A stretch of DNA of 64,000 bases from Palsa-504 sp963808615 (GTDB lineage Bacteria; Actinomycetota; Actinomycetes; Streptosporangiales; Streptosporangiaceae): the NCBI GenBank assembly GCA_963808615.1, contig CAWEGV010000013.1, positions 62,001 through 126,000 on the forward strand, written 5' to 3'. Both the position numbers and the translations under genes were made by a program. Below the pieces are notes generated by a model. The model worked only from the letters and a program-made list of their open reading frames with translations. It was not told the origin of the DNA and did no database searches. Below are positions 25,690-34,374 of this stretch, piece after piece (the stretch's first letter is position 1; the number at the start of each line of letters is the position of its first letter).

Positions 25690-26199
25690 GTGACATGGAA
25701 AGCCCCAGACATAGAACGGCCGGACGGGCCGCTGACCGGACCCGAGCGCCCGCTGCTGCAGTCGTTCCTCGACTGGCACCGGGCCACGCTGCTGTACAAG
25801 TGCGCCGGGCTGACCGGCGAGCAGCTCGCCGAGCGCACCGTGCCGCCGTCGCACCTGTCCCTGCTCGGGCTGGTGCGCCATATGACGAAGGTCGAGCGCA
25901 CCTGGTTCCGGATCCGGTTCGCGGGCGAGCCGGTCGACCAGCCGTACGGGGATGACGCGCAGGCTGAATTCGAGCTGCTCGACCCGGCCCGGGTCGCGGC
26001 CGACTACGCGCGGCTGACCGAGGAATTCAAGCTCGCCGACGCGGCCGTGGCCCACGCCTCGCTGGACGACACGTTCGTGCACCGGGGCGATGAGATGTCG
26101 CTGCGCCTGATCTACCTGCACATGATCGAGGAATACGCCCGCCACGTGGGCCACGCCGACCTGCTGCGCGAGCGCACCGACGGCGCCACGGGCGTGTAG
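25690..26199 (+). CDS. DinB-family protein (DUF664 type)
   Basis: This 169-residue four-helix-bundle protein belongs to the DinB/YfiT group, here the DUF664 subgroup, which includes metal-dependent thiol transferases and mycothiol-dependent enzymes. Visible landmarks are LLQSFLDWHRATLLYKCAGL with its histidine, SLLGLVRHMTKVERTWF with the second histidine and the late HMIEEYARHVGHADLLRE with a third; together these three give the usual metal triad. The GTG at 25690 is preceded by GGGAGG at normal distance; an ATG at 25681 is nearer and less likely. It is transcribed alone. Confidence 0.85.
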   Translation: MTWKAPDIERPDGPLTGPERPLLQSFLDWHRATLLYKCAGLTGEQLAERTVPPSHLSLLGLVRHMTKVERTWFRIRFAGEPVDQPYGDDAQAEFELLDPARVAADYARLTEEFKLADAAVAHASLDDTFVHRGDEMSLRLIYLHMIEEYARHVGHADLLRERTDGATGV

Positions 26200-26205
26200 C
26201 TCAGA

Positions 26206-26298
26206 TCACGCCCGGTTGATCAGCCGTTCGCAGATGGCCAGCCCGATGCCGCGGGTCCCGCCGGTGACGAGCGCGACCTGGCCGTTCATGTCAGCCAT
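26206..26298 (-). pseudogene. N-terminal remnant of an SDR dehydrogenase
   Basis: A GGAGGT site and an ATG at 26298 begin a perfect SDR N-terminus, with the Rossmann glycine motif in GQVALVTGGTRGIGLAICER. A stop follows after only 30 codons. Real SDRs have about 250 residues; nothing downstream continues the fold in any frame. It follows the lyase gene by 32 bases on the same strand, so the intact ancestor was probably the last enzyme of that CoA-ester operon, for example a hydroxyacyl dehydrogenase. Confidence 0.7.
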
Positions 26299-26330
26299 CG
26301 TGTTTACCTCCATGTCGCTGGACGGCTGAG

Positions 26331-27164
26331 TCAGCCGGATACGTACTTTCCTGGTGCGTGCGCCCCGGCCGGATGCCGACCAGCGAGCTCCAGTAGACGC
26401 CGGGCGCGGTCGGCGACAGGGAGGTCGACGAATTCACCGTCCGGCAGCTTGACCGCGTTGCCGCCGGCGGCGGCGAACGCCTCGAGCACGGCCTGCGCCC
26501 AGGTCAGCTCCTGCGCGGATGGCGTGAACACGTCGTGGATGACCTCAAGCTGCCGAGGATGGATCGCGGACTTGCCGAAGAAGCCGAGCGAGCGGGACAA
26601 CTCGGCCTGCCGGCGCAGCCCCAGATCGTCGTCGAGGTACGGGTAGACGCTGTCGATCGGCGGCCCGAGACCGGAGGCGCGCGAGGCCACGACGATGTGC
26701 GAGCGCGCGTACAGCGTCTGCAGGTCGCCCTCGCCGGCGGCGAGGTCTCGTCGCAGGTCGACGCCGCCCATGGACAGGTGCTGGACACCGGGGACGGCCG
26801 CGATCTCCGGGGCGGCGAGCAGGCCCCGGGCGCTCTCGATCGCGCAGATCAGCGGCGTGCCGGGGGCGCGGTCGGCTACCCATTGCACGTCGGCGCCGGA
26901 CTCGGCCTTCGGGATCCGGATCCCGGCGGCAAGCCCGGCGACGGCGGCGAGGTCGGCGGCGGCCAGGTCGGTGCGGACCGTGTTGATCCGCACCCAGGCG
27001 GGCCGCTCGGCGAGAACCCCGGCGACCATCACGCGTGCCTGCTGCTTGGCGTCCGGCGGGACGGCGTCCTCCAGGTCGAGCATCACCGCGTCCGCGCCGG
27101 CCTCGAACACGCGGCGCAGCAGCTTGGCGTTGTGGCCGGGGGCGAAGAGATAGCTGCGGTGCAT
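26331..27164 (-). CDS. CitE-like (HpcH/HpaI) acyl-CoA lyase
   Basis: This 277-residue TIM-barrel enzyme belongs to the citrate lyase beta-subunit family, whose free-standing members cleave malyl-, citramalyl- or related acyl-CoAs. Key parts are the N-terminal HRSYLFAPGHNAKLLRRVFE, the metal-binding VMLDLEDAVPPDAK, the WVRINT strand, PLICAIESARGLLAA with a metal-ligand Glu, and GFFGKSAIHPRQL near the C-terminal third. It is translationally coupled to the CoA-transferase gene (TGATG). The pair suggests activation of a dicarboxylic acid to its CoA ester, then cleavage to acetyl-CoA and an oxo-acid. Confidence 0.87.
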   Translation of the reverse strand: MHRSYLFAPGHNAKLLRRVFEAGADAVMLDLEDAVPPDAKQQARVMVAGVLAERPAWVRINTVRTDLAAADLAAVAGLAAGIRIPKAESGADVQWVADRAPGTPLICAIESARGLLAAPEIAAVPGVQHLSMGGVDLRRDLAAGEGDLQTLYARSHIVVASRASGLGPPIDSVYPYLDDDLGLRRQAELSRSLGFFGKSAIHPRQLEVIHDVFTPSAQELTWAQAVLEAFAAAGGNAVKLPDGEFVDLPVADRARRLLELAGRHPAGAHAPGKYVSG

Positions 27165-28393
27165 CAGATCGCTCCCTCATCCCGCAGCTCGGCGATCCGG
27201 GCCGGATCGAGGCCGAACCGTTCGCGGTAAACCTGCTCGTTGTCCTGGCCGAGCCGCCGCCCGGTGAAGCGGATCGATCCGGGGCTCTCGGACAGGCGGA
27301 ACATGACGTTCTGCATCCTCAGTGGCCCAAGGTCCTCATCCTCGACCGTGGTGATCGCGTCGAGCGCCTTGACCTGCGGGTCCTCCATCAGCTGCTCGAC
27401 ATCGTAGATCGGAGCGATCGCCGCGCCGGCCAGGTCGAAGGCCTCCATGACATCATCGAAATCACGCGCGCGGATCCAGGCGCCAAGGATGCTGTCGAGC
27501 TGGTCGCCGTGGTGGACGCGCTCCCTGGCGGATTGAAACCACGGCTTGTCCGCGATGTCGGGGCGCCCGACGAGCCGCATCACCCGCTCGGCGACCGGGG
27601 TGGCGCTGGTGGAAATGGCGACCCAGTGGCCGTCGCGGGTGAGGTAGGTGTTGCGCGGGGCGTTGTTGGGCGAGCGGTTGCCATGCCGGCCCGGCACGAT
27701 CTGGAGCTGATCGAACACGCTCGGGCCCGGCCCGAGGATGGTCAGCAGCGGCTCGATCAGCGAGACGTCGATCATCTGGCCGCGGCCGCCGTTGCGGTCA
27801 CGGTGGCGGAGCGCGAGCAACACCGCGATCGCCCCGGCCAGGCCGGCCACGCCGTCGGCCAGCCCGAACGGCGGCAGCGTCGGCGGGCCGTCGGGCTGGC
27901 CGGTCTGGTGGGCGAAGCCGGTCATCGCCTCGGCGAGCGTCCCGAACGCCCGCCGGGTGGCGTAGGGGCCGAACTGGCCGAAGCCGGTCACCCGCAGGAT
28001 CACCAGCGCCGGGTTGACCTGGTGCAGGCGGTGCGGGCCCAGGCCCCACTTCTCCATCACGCCGGGGCGGAAGTTCTCGATCAGCACGTCGGCGTCGGCC
28101 GCCAGCTGCTCGAGGATCTCGCGGCCGGCCTGGTGCGAGAGGTTGAGCGTTACCGCGCGCTTGTTGCGCGCGATCACCTTCCACCACAGGCCGTGCCCGT
28201 CCTTGCTGTGGCCGTGGGTGCGCGCCGGGTCCCCGCGCGGGTGCTCGATCTTGAGGACGTCGGCGCCGTAGTCCCCCAGCAGCATCGCAGTGATCGGCGC
28301 GGCATAGACGGTGCTGATGTCCAGCACCCGGATGCCGTTCAGCGGCCCGGGTGCGCAATGGGGAGTGTCGTTGTCGCTGTCATGGGTGGTCAT
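27164..28393 (-). CDS. Family III (CaiB/BaiF) CoA-transferase
   Basis: This 409-residue enzyme transfers CoA between carboxylic acids. Family signs are the N-terminal LNGIRVLDISTVYAAPITAM, VLKIEHPRGDPARTHG, NKRAVTLNLSHQAGREIL and the catalytic aspartate in FGLADGVAGLAG near residue 178. The family uses a covalent aspartyl-CoA intermediate, and this residue is present. The gene is the first of the CoA-transferase/lyase/SDR-remnant operon and lies just after an ABC import operon on the same strand, which suggests that the imported acid is the CoA acceptor. Confidence 0.9.
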   Translation of the reverse strand: MTTHDSDNDTPHCAPGPLNGIRVLDISTVYAAPITAMLLGDYGADVLKIEHPRGDPARTHGHSKDGHGLWWKVIARNKRAVTLNLSHQAGREILEQLAADADVLIENFRPGVMEKWGLGPHRLHQVNPALVILRVTGFGQFGPYATRRAFGTLAEAMTGFAHQTGQPDGPPTLPPFGLADGVAGLAGAIAVLLALRHRDRNGGRGQMIDVSLIEPLLTILGPGPSVFDQLQIVPGRHGNRSPNNAPRNTYLTRDGHWVAISTSATPVAERVMRLVGRPDIADKPWFQSARERVHHGDQLDSILGAWIRARDFDDVMEAFDLAGAAIAPIYDVEQLMEDPQVKALDAITTVEDEDLGPLRMQNVMFRLSESPGSIRFTGRRLGQDNEQVYRERFGLDPARIAELRDEGAI

Positions 28394-28486
28394 GGTCTGC
28401 TCCTGGGGCTGAGGGTGGGCAGCGACGTTGCTGGGGCTGGGTTATCTGCCGGGGCCGTCCCTCGGGGCCGGCCCCGGCAGAGCGGG

Positions 28487-29581
28487 TTAGCTGGTGTAGC
28501 CTTCGAGCTTGTTCGCCGCGATGGCGTACTGGTTGGTGTAGGTGGCGGACAGGTTGACCGGGCCGGTGACGTTGCCGATGAACTTCTCGATGGCCAGGAC
28601 GGTGGCCGGGCCGCTGGACGGCATCATCCCGTCGGGCAGGAACTGGCCCTTGTCCTGAGCCAGTTCGGCGATGTAGGCGGCCTTGGTGGTGAGGCCGTTG
28701 GACACGAAGGCGGGCGGCATCGCGTTGGCGATGTCGGCGGCGCTGTGGGTGCTGATCCAGTGCATGGTGGCGACCAGCGCGTCGACCACCTTCTGCACCA
28801 CGGCCTGGTGCGAGGCGACCCAGTCGGCGCGGGCCAGCACGCCGGCCGCCGGGTAGGCGCCGCCCAGCCACTGCTGCGCGCCGCTGGTGGTGGCGAGGTT
28901 GATCACCGACGTGCCGACGCCCTGCTTCTCGACCGCGCCGACGGTGGGCTGGGTGGTCATGCCACAGGCGATCCTGTGGTTCTGCAGCGCGGCGAGGAAG
29001 GTGGGGCCGGCGCCTACCCCGACCCGGGTGATGTCCTTGCTGGTCAGATGGTACCGGGCGGCCAGGTAGAGGGTGAGCTCATCGGTGCCGGAGCCGATGT
29101 CGGTGACGCCGAGGCTCTTGCCCCTCCAGTCCGCCGGGGAGGTGATGCCGGAGCCCGTGGCGCACATCTCGCGCTCGCCCGGGGCGCCGGACAGCTGGAC
29201 CACATCGACGACGTCCTTGCCCTTGGCGGTGAAGTCGATGGCGTGCACGTACCAGGCGCCGGCCATGTCGACCTGGCCGGAGACCATCGCGGTCTCCGCG
29301 CCGACGCCGCCCGCCTGCTCGGTGGACAGCTGGACGTTGACGCCGTACTTCTTGTAGAAGCCCAGGTCCTGGGCGAGCTGGTAGGGCAGGTAGATCTGCT
29401 TGTCGATGCCGCCGACCATCAGCGTGACGGTCGGCATGCTGGACGCGGCGGCGGCGTTCGAGCCGGTGGTACCTGAGCTCGAGCTGGTCGAGCCGCCTGA
29501 GCTACTGCAGGCCGTAATGCCCGCCACGAGGGCCGCCGCGCTCACCGCGCCGGCAATCGCCTTAAGCGAGGGTCTGAACAT
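28487..29581 (-). CDS. ABC substrate-binding lipoprotein (SsuA/TauA/NMT1 type)
   Basis: This 364-residue lipoprotein has a clear signal peptide and lipobox (VSAAALVAGITACSS, cysteine near residue 25). The mature part has the NMT1/taurine-type fold: YLPYQLAQDLGFYKKYGVNV, then VSGQVDMAGAWYVHAIDFTA and the hinge WRGKSLGVTDIGSGTDELTL. Such proteins bind sulfonates, nitrate, thiamine precursors or aromatic and aliphatic acids. The permease and ATPase genes lie directly upstream on the same strand. The neighbouring CoA-transferase and lyase point to an organic acid rather than a sulfonate, but that is inferred from context only. Confidence 0.87.
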   Translation of the reverse strand: MFRPSLKAIAGAVSAAALVAGITACSSSGGSTSSSSGTTGSNAAAASSMPTVTLMVGGIDKQIYLPYQLAQDLGFYKKYGVNVQLSTEQAGGVGAETAMVSGQVDMAGAWYVHAIDFTAKGKDVVDVVQLSGAPGEREMCATGSGITSPADWRGKSLGVTDIGSGTDELTLYLAARYHLTSKDITRVGVGAGPTFLAALQNHRIACGMTTQPTVGAVEKQGVGTSVINLATTSGAQQWLGGAYPAAGVLARADWVASHQAVVQKVVDALVATMHWISTHSAADIANAMPPAFVSNGLTTKAAYIAELAQDKGQFLPDGMMPSSGPATVLAIEKFIGNVTGPVNLSATYTNQYAIAANKLEGYTS

Positions 29582-29647
29582 TGGGTTACTCCTGGTTCTG
29601 TATCTGTGGGTGTAGTGAGTTGGGGGTAAGCGGCTGGGCCGGGCTGA

Positions 29648-30553
29648 TCAGGCGCCGGCGACTTCGGACTGTGACCGCGGCCGCCAGGACAGCAGGCGCC
29701 GTTCCAGCAGGCCGATCAGGCCCTCCGCGGTCAGCGCCAGGACCGCGATGATGAAGATCGCGGCGAACACGCCGTTGGGGTTGAAGTTGTTCTGCGAGCT
29801 GGCGATCACCAGCCCGAGCCCCTTCTGGGCGCCGAGGAACTCGCCGACGATCGCGCCGATGATCGCCATCCCGAACGCCACGTGCAGGCTGGCGATGATC
29901 CAGGTCAGCGCCGAGGGCACCACCACGTGGCGGATGATGGCGAGCTTGGAGGCGCCCAGCACCCGGGCGTTCGCGAGCAGGTTCCGGTCCACCTCACGGA
30001 CGCCCTGGAAGGCGTTGAAGAACACCACGAAGAACACCAGCACCGCGGCCAGCGCCACCTTCGAGGGCGCTCCCAGGCCCAGCGCCACGGTGAACAGCGA
30101 GCCCAGCGCGATCCGCGGAATGGCGTTCGCGACCTTGATGTAGGGACTGGCGACATCGGCCAGGAACTGGAACATCCCGAGCAGGACGCCGGCGATGATG
30201 CCGGCCGCGACGCCGAACACGAAGCCCAGCACCGCTTCCTTGAACGTGACCCAGATCTGGTCCCAGATCGAGCCGTACTCGGTGCCGTGCTGCGCCCAGT
30301 TGCCCAGCTGCTTGACGATCCCGCTGGGCTGGCCCCAGAAGAACGGGTCGACGATCTTCGCGCTGGTGAGCAGCTGCCAGCCGCCGATTACGACCACCAG
30401 CGTCCCGACCCGGGCCGCCCACATCCGCATCCGGCGGCTGCGGGTGCTGCGGCGGAGGTCGGCGGCGACCGCGGCCTCCTCCCCCGCGGCCAGGTCGCCG
30501 ATCGCGCCGGGCGCGTCCGGCCCAGAACTGCGGTTGACCGGTACGGCGCTCAT
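29648..30553 (-). CDS. ABC transporter permease (SsuC/TauC type)
   Basis: This 301-residue membrane protein has about six helices after a charged N-terminal tail. The BPD_transp_1 signature is LLANARVLGASKLAIIRHVV, the EAA loop that docks to the ATPase. Helices include MWAARVGTLVVVIGGWQLLT and GVFAAIFIIAVLALTAEGLI. The ATG at 30553 overlaps the ATPase stop (ATGA), so it is the middle gene of an ATPase-permease-binding protein operon. The longer upstream frame is antisense-like and was rejected. Confidence 0.88.
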   Translation of the reverse strand: MSAVPVNRSSGPDAPGAIGDLAAGEEAAVAADLRRSTRSRRMRMWAARVGTLVVVIGGWQLLTSAKIVDPFFWGQPSGIVKQLGNWAQHGTEYGSIWDQIWVTFKEAVLGFVFGVAAGIIAGVLLGMFQFLADVASPYIKVANAIPRIALGSLFTVALGLGAPSKVALAAVLVFFVVFFNAFQGVREVDRNLLANARVLGASKLAIIRHVVVPSALTWIIASLHVAFGMAIIGAIVGEFLGAQKGLGLVIASSQNNFNPNGVFAAIFIIAVLALTAEGLIGLLERRLLSWRPRSQSEVAGA

Positions 30554-31446
30554 GACTGTCCTCCGTCTGCGCTCGCGGGTCTCGCGGTGCGGGCATACGC
30601 GCGCTCGACCTCTTCGCGTAGCGACTCCCAGATATGGTGGTGCAGCTCCAGGAAGCGGGGGTCGAACCGGATCTCCTGCACCGCGCCCCGCGGCCGGGGC
30701 AGGTCGATGTCGTAGACCGCCTTGACGGTCCCGGGCCCGACCGTCATGACGACCACCTGGTCGGCCAGCGCGATCGCTTCCTCCAGGTCGTGGGTGACGA
30801 AGATGACCGACGGCTTGGCCTGCTCCCACAGGGCGAGCAGCTCGTTGGACATCATCGCCTTGGTCTGCACGTCCAGCGCGCCGAACGGCTCGTCCATCAG
30901 CAGGATCGACGGCTCGTTGATCAGCGCGGCGGCCAGGCTGACGCGCTTGCGCATCCCGCCGGAGAGCTGATGCGGGTGATGGTTCTCAAAGCCGGCCAGG
31001 TGGACCCTGCGCACCCACTCACGCGCCTGGGCCTGTGCCTCCTTTTTCGGCGCGCCGCGGAACACCGGTCCCAGGGCCACGTTGTCCAGCACGGTCTTCC
31101 ACGGCAGCAGCGCGTCGGACTGGAACATGAAGCTGGTGCCCGCCGTGATCCCGGCGACGGGCTTCCCGCCCACGGACACCGTGCCGGCACTGGGCCGGTC
31201 CAGCCCGGAGACCATCGTCAGCGTGGTCGACTTGCCGCATCCGCTGGGCCCGACCACCGCGCAGAACTTCCCCGGCTCGATGGTCATATCGACGTCCCGC
31301 ACTGCGGTGAACAGCGATCCCGAAGGGGTGGCGAAGCGTTTCGCCACCCCGCTCAACTCGATCCTTGCCGCCTGCGCGGCGCCACCGCGTTCGCGTGCGC
31401 CCCGACCCGCACGCGAACGTCTGGCAAAGGTGCTTGCCACCGTCAT
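30550..31446 (-). CDS. ABC transporter ATP-binding protein (SsuB/TauB type)
   Basis: This 298-residue ATPase has Walker A GPSGCGKSTTL, a Q-loop in SFMFQSDALLPWKTVLDN, the signature LSGGMRKRVSLAAAL, Walker B ILLMDEPFGALD and the switch histidine in VIFVTHDLEEAIAL. It drives the importer formed with the permease and lipoprotein encoded downstream. A basic, low-complexity 30-residue N-terminus precedes the domain, so the true start may lie slightly downstream. It is the promoter-proximal gene of the operon and is divergent from a two-component sensor gene across a 480-base region. Confidence 0.9.
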   Translation of the reverse strand: MTVASTFARRSRAGRGARERGGAAQAARIELSGVAKRFATPSGSLFTAVRDVDMTIEPGKFCAVVGPSGCGKSTTLTMVSGLDRPSAGTVSVGGKPVAGITAGTSFMFQSDALLPWKTVLDNVALGPVFRGAPKKEAQAQAREWVRRVHLAGFENHHPHQLSGGMRKRVSLAAALINEPSILLMDEPFGALDVQTKAMMSNELLALWEQAKPSVIFVTHDLEEAIALADQVVVMTVGPGTVKAVYDIDLPRPRGAVQEIRFDPRFLELHHHIWESLREEVERAYARTARPASADGGQS

Positions 31447-31926
31447 CTCCTCTTCGGCCGACTAACCTTTCCATCACGCCAATTCGCGACGGAGCCACCA
31501 AGGTAAAATGGCGGAATGCGGGCGGCAATCCTTATGCAACTTGCGCCGGTAAATCGCGTTTCCCGTTGTTTTGCGCATTCTGCTCACGCGCAGCAGATGT
31601 AGTCTTTTCGGCGGAGACCGCCCGGCGGAGGCGCTATGGGCGTTACGCATTACGGGGCGGATTGCGCGACTAATTACCGGCCGGAATCTTCGGCGGGCCG
31701 GCATGGCGCCGCGCTGCCGATCATCCTGGTGATGGCGTCCGTAACGCCTCGGTGCCGGGCAGGCATGGCATGGCCTCGCGCTGTGCGGTCGGCCGCTGCT
31801 CGTATTGCTGGTATTGCTCGTTTCGCGCATGCCCGGCGATCTTCAAGAACGGGGCATGACCTTGTTACACTTCGGAAACAGTCCAGCAAAGATGCCGTGA
31901 ACGGCACGGACAGCGACCAGGAAGCC
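31447..31926. promoter_or_regulatory. 480-base divergent regulatory region between the importer and the two-component system
   Basis: This stretch is noticeably less GC-rich than the genes around it, especially 31500-31680, and no convincing gene is visible. It must hold the promoters of both the ATPase-led import operon and the sensor-regulator pair, and is the most likely binding region of the response regulator. I could not pick out a single convincing operator by eye. Confidence 0.5.
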
Positions 31927-33636
31927 ATGGAAGTTCCCCTCCGGCGGCTGCTGCGGCAGCGCCTGTCCACCCAGGTCGTCATCATGATGGTGGCGATCCT
32001 GGTGGTCACGATGGCCGTCGGCTTTGCCGTCGTGCAGCGGGATCTGAGCGGGCAGCTGAACCAGCAGTACGAATACCGGTCCCTGGCCGTGGCGCAAGCC
32101 CTCGCCTCGCAACCCGGCCTGCAGCAGGCGGTGCTGGCAGGTGACCCGGGCGGCGTCGGCCCGCATGGGGTGGTGCAGGGCATGGCGATGGCCGCTATGG
32201 CCAGCACGCACGCGGCTTTCGTCGTGGTCACCGACCGCAGGGGAATCAGGCTCTCCCACCCGACCATCAGCCTGATCGGCAAGCCGGTCTGGTTCCCTGA
32301 CTCCGAACTCAGGTCGAGCGAATCCTTCCGCACCGGCAAGCCGTGGATGGGCGTCCAGCACGGCACCCTCGGCATGGAGGCGGTCGGCAAGGCCCCGATC
32401 TTCAGCCGCGGCCAGCTGATCGGCGAAGTATCGGTCGGCTTCCTCAACACCACGGTAGCCGGGCAGGCGGCCAGGGCGCTGCCAGAGCTGGCGATCTACT
32501 TCCTCGCCGCCCTGGCCCTGGGCGTGCTCGCGGCGCTCGGCCTGTCGCGCCAGCTCAAGCGGCAGACCTTCGGCCTGGAACTGCGCGAGATCGCGGCGCT
32601 GCTGCAGGAACGGGAGGCGATGCTGCACGGCATCCGCGAGGGCGTGCTCGGCTACGACAAGAACGAGCGGATCGTGCTGGCCAATGACCTGGCCCGGCAG
32701 CTGCTGCACCTGCCGGGTGAGTTCGCAGGCCGCCCGCTGCGCCAGGTCCTGCCGCCGGGCCGACTGGCCGACGTGGTCACCGGCGAGGTGGAGGGCAGCG
32801 ACCTGCTGGTGCTGCGCGGCGACCGCGTGCTGGTGGCGAACCGGATGCCCATCTGTCATGAGCGCAGGCAGCTGGGCTGGGTCGTCACGTTCCAGGACCG
32901 GACCGAATCCGAGGCGCTGAAGCGGCAGCTGGACGACGCGATCGGCCTGACCGAGACGCTGCGCGCCCAGTCCCACGAGTTCGACAACCGGCTGCACACC
33001 CTGGTCGGGCTGGTCGAGCTGGGCCGCTACGACGAAGCGATCCAGTTCGTGACCGACGTCTCCGCCGCCCGCGCGGACCTCACCGAGCGGCTGCAAGCCG
33101 CCATTCACGACGCCAAGCTGGTGGCGCTGATCCTGGGGAAGGTCTCGCTGGCGGACGAACGTGACGTGCAGCTGCGGGTCATGGACGACAGCCATGTCGG
33201 CGGCCCGGTCAGCGGCGTCAGCGAGGTGCTGACCGTCATGGGCAACCTCGTCGACAACGCGATCGACGCCGCCGCCCAGGCCCCGGGACCGCGATGGGTC
33301 GAGCTGACGATCGTCGCCGCCGAGCATGACCTGCTGATCCGGGTGCGCGACTCGGGCCGGGGCGTACCAGATGACATGCGGGATGCCATCTTCATGTACG
33401 GGGTCACGACGAAATCCTCCACCACGGGCGCGCGGCGCGGACTGGGGCTGGCGCTGGTCCGGCAGGTGGTCGAGGGCCGCGGCGGGATGATCAGCGTCGG
33501 CCACGACGGCGGCGCGGTGTTCACCGCGGTCCTGCCCAAGTGTGTCGGCGTGGACCCAGGAGCCGACGCCGAAGCCGGGACAACGCCGACCGCGGAGGCC
33601 AACGCCTCGCGCGGGAAGGCAGCTGTCTCGCCATGA
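31927..33636 (+). CDS. DcuS/CitA-type sensor histidine kinase
   Basis: This 569-residue membrane kinase has a first helix at about 15-38 (VVIMMVAILVVTMAVGFAVV) and an extracytoplasmic PAS-like domain with HAAFVVVTDRRGIRLSHPTI then EVSVGFLNTTV. A second helix follows near 183-205, then a cytosolic PAS domain (GIREGVLGYDKNERIVLAND). The phosphoacceptor is in AQSHEFDNRLHTL (His near 350), and the ATPase boxes are NLVDNAIDAAA, DSGRGVPDD and RRGLGLALVRQVV. The layout is that of CitA/DcuS sensors for citrate and C4-dicarboxylates. The ATG at 31927 is preceded by AGGAAG; an in-frame GTG at 31897 is an alternative. It overlaps the regulator gene by four bases. Confidence 0.9.
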   Translation: MEVPLRRLLRQRLSTQVVIMMVAILVVTMAVGFAVVQRDLSGQLNQQYEYRSLAVAQALASQPGLQQAVLAGDPGGVGPHGVVQGMAMAAMASTHAAFVVVTDRRGIRLSHPTISLIGKPVWFPDSELRSSESFRTGKPWMGVQHGTLGMEAVGKAPIFSRGQLIGEVSVGFLNTTVAGQAARALPELAIYFLAALALGVLAALGLSRQLKRQTFGLELREIAALLQEREAMLHGIREGVLGYDKNERIVLANDLARQLLHLPGEFAGRPLRQVLPPGRLADVVTGEVEGSDLLVLRGDRVLVANRMPICHERRQLGWVVTFQDRTESEALKRQLDDAIGLTETLRAQSHEFDNRLHTLVGLVELGRYDEAIQFVTDVSAARADLTERLQAAIHDAKLVALILGKVSLADERDVQLRVMDDSHVGGPVSGVSEVLTVMGNLVDNAIDAAAQAPGPRWVELTIVAAEHDLLIRVRDSGRGVPDDMRDAIFMYGVTTKSSTTGARRGLGLALVRQVVEGRGGMISVGHDGGAVFTAVLPKCVGVDPGADAEAGTTPTAEANASRGKAAVSP

Positions 33637-34319
33637 TCCGGGTCGTGGTCGTCGACGACGATTTCCGTATCGCCGGCATCCATGCCGCCTACGTGGACAA
33701 GGTGGACGGCTTCAAGGCGATCGCCCAGGCCCACACGGCGGCCGAGGCGGCCGGGGCGGTCGACCGGCTGCGCCCGGACCTGCTGCTGCTGGACCTGTAC
33801 CTGCCGGACGAGCACGGCCTGGACCTGGCGGCCCGGCTGCGGCGGGAAGGTCACCCGCCGGTGGATGTGATCGTCATCACCGCCGCCAAGGACGCGGACA
33901 GCGTGCGCGCGGCCATGCAGGGGGGCGCCCTGCACTACCTGCTGAAACCGTTCAGCTTCCCGGCGCTGCGCGACAAGCTGATGTCCTACGCCCAGATGCG
34001 GTCCCGCCTCGACGCGCTGGACGAGCCCGTCCAGCGCACTGTCGACCGGGTGTTCGGCGCGCTGCGGGCCCCGGACCAGCTATCCGGCGCGAAGGGCCGC
34101 TCGCCGCACACGCTGGATGCCGTCGAACGGTTGCTCGCCTCCGAAGGGCGGGAGCTGTCGGCCACGGAGGTGGCCGAGATGGCCGGGATTAGCCGGGCTA
34201 CCGCGCAGCGCTACCTCAGCCACCTCCACGAGATCGGGCGCGTCGAGATCAGGCTGCGCTATGGCAGCGGCGGGCGTCCTGAGCACCTGTACCGCTGGTC
34301 CCGGGCGGGTCAGCGCTGA
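33633..34319 (+). CDS. DcuR/CitB-type response regulator
   Basis: This 228-residue regulator has a receiver domain with acidic pocket DDD at 8-10, phosphoacceptor Asp54 in LLLLDLYLPD, conserved Thr in VIVITAAKDAD and Lys in HYLLKPF. The C-terminal helix-turn-helix is ELSATEVAEMAGISRATAQR followed by YLSHLHEIGRVEIRLRYG, typical of CitB/DcuR. It forms a coupled pair with the sensor (ATGA overlap) and most likely activates the divergent importer genes and the CoA-transferase/lyase operon. Confidence 0.92.
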   Translation: MIRVVVVDDDFRIAGIHAAYVDKVDGFKAIAQAHTAAEAAGAVDRLRPDLLLLDLYLPDEHGLDLAARLRREGHPPVDVIVITAAKDADSVRAAMQGGALHYLLKPFSFPALRDKLMSYAQMRSRLDALDEPVQRTVDRVFGALRAPDQLSGAKGRSPHTLDAVERLLASEGRELSATEVAEMAGISRATAQRYLSHLHEIGRVEIRLRYGSGGRPEHLYRWSRAGQR

Positions 34320-34374
34320 CGGCGCCCGCGGGCCGTCACCGGCCACCCGGCCCAGTGCCGCGCAAGGGAGGCCG

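Noticed and set aside
27035..29476. Very long open frame (over 800 codons) on the plus strand opposite the CoA-transferase and binding-protein genes
   Set aside because: Its translation is Gly/Arg/Val-rich without domains and lies opposite genes with clear families; it is a by-product of high GC.
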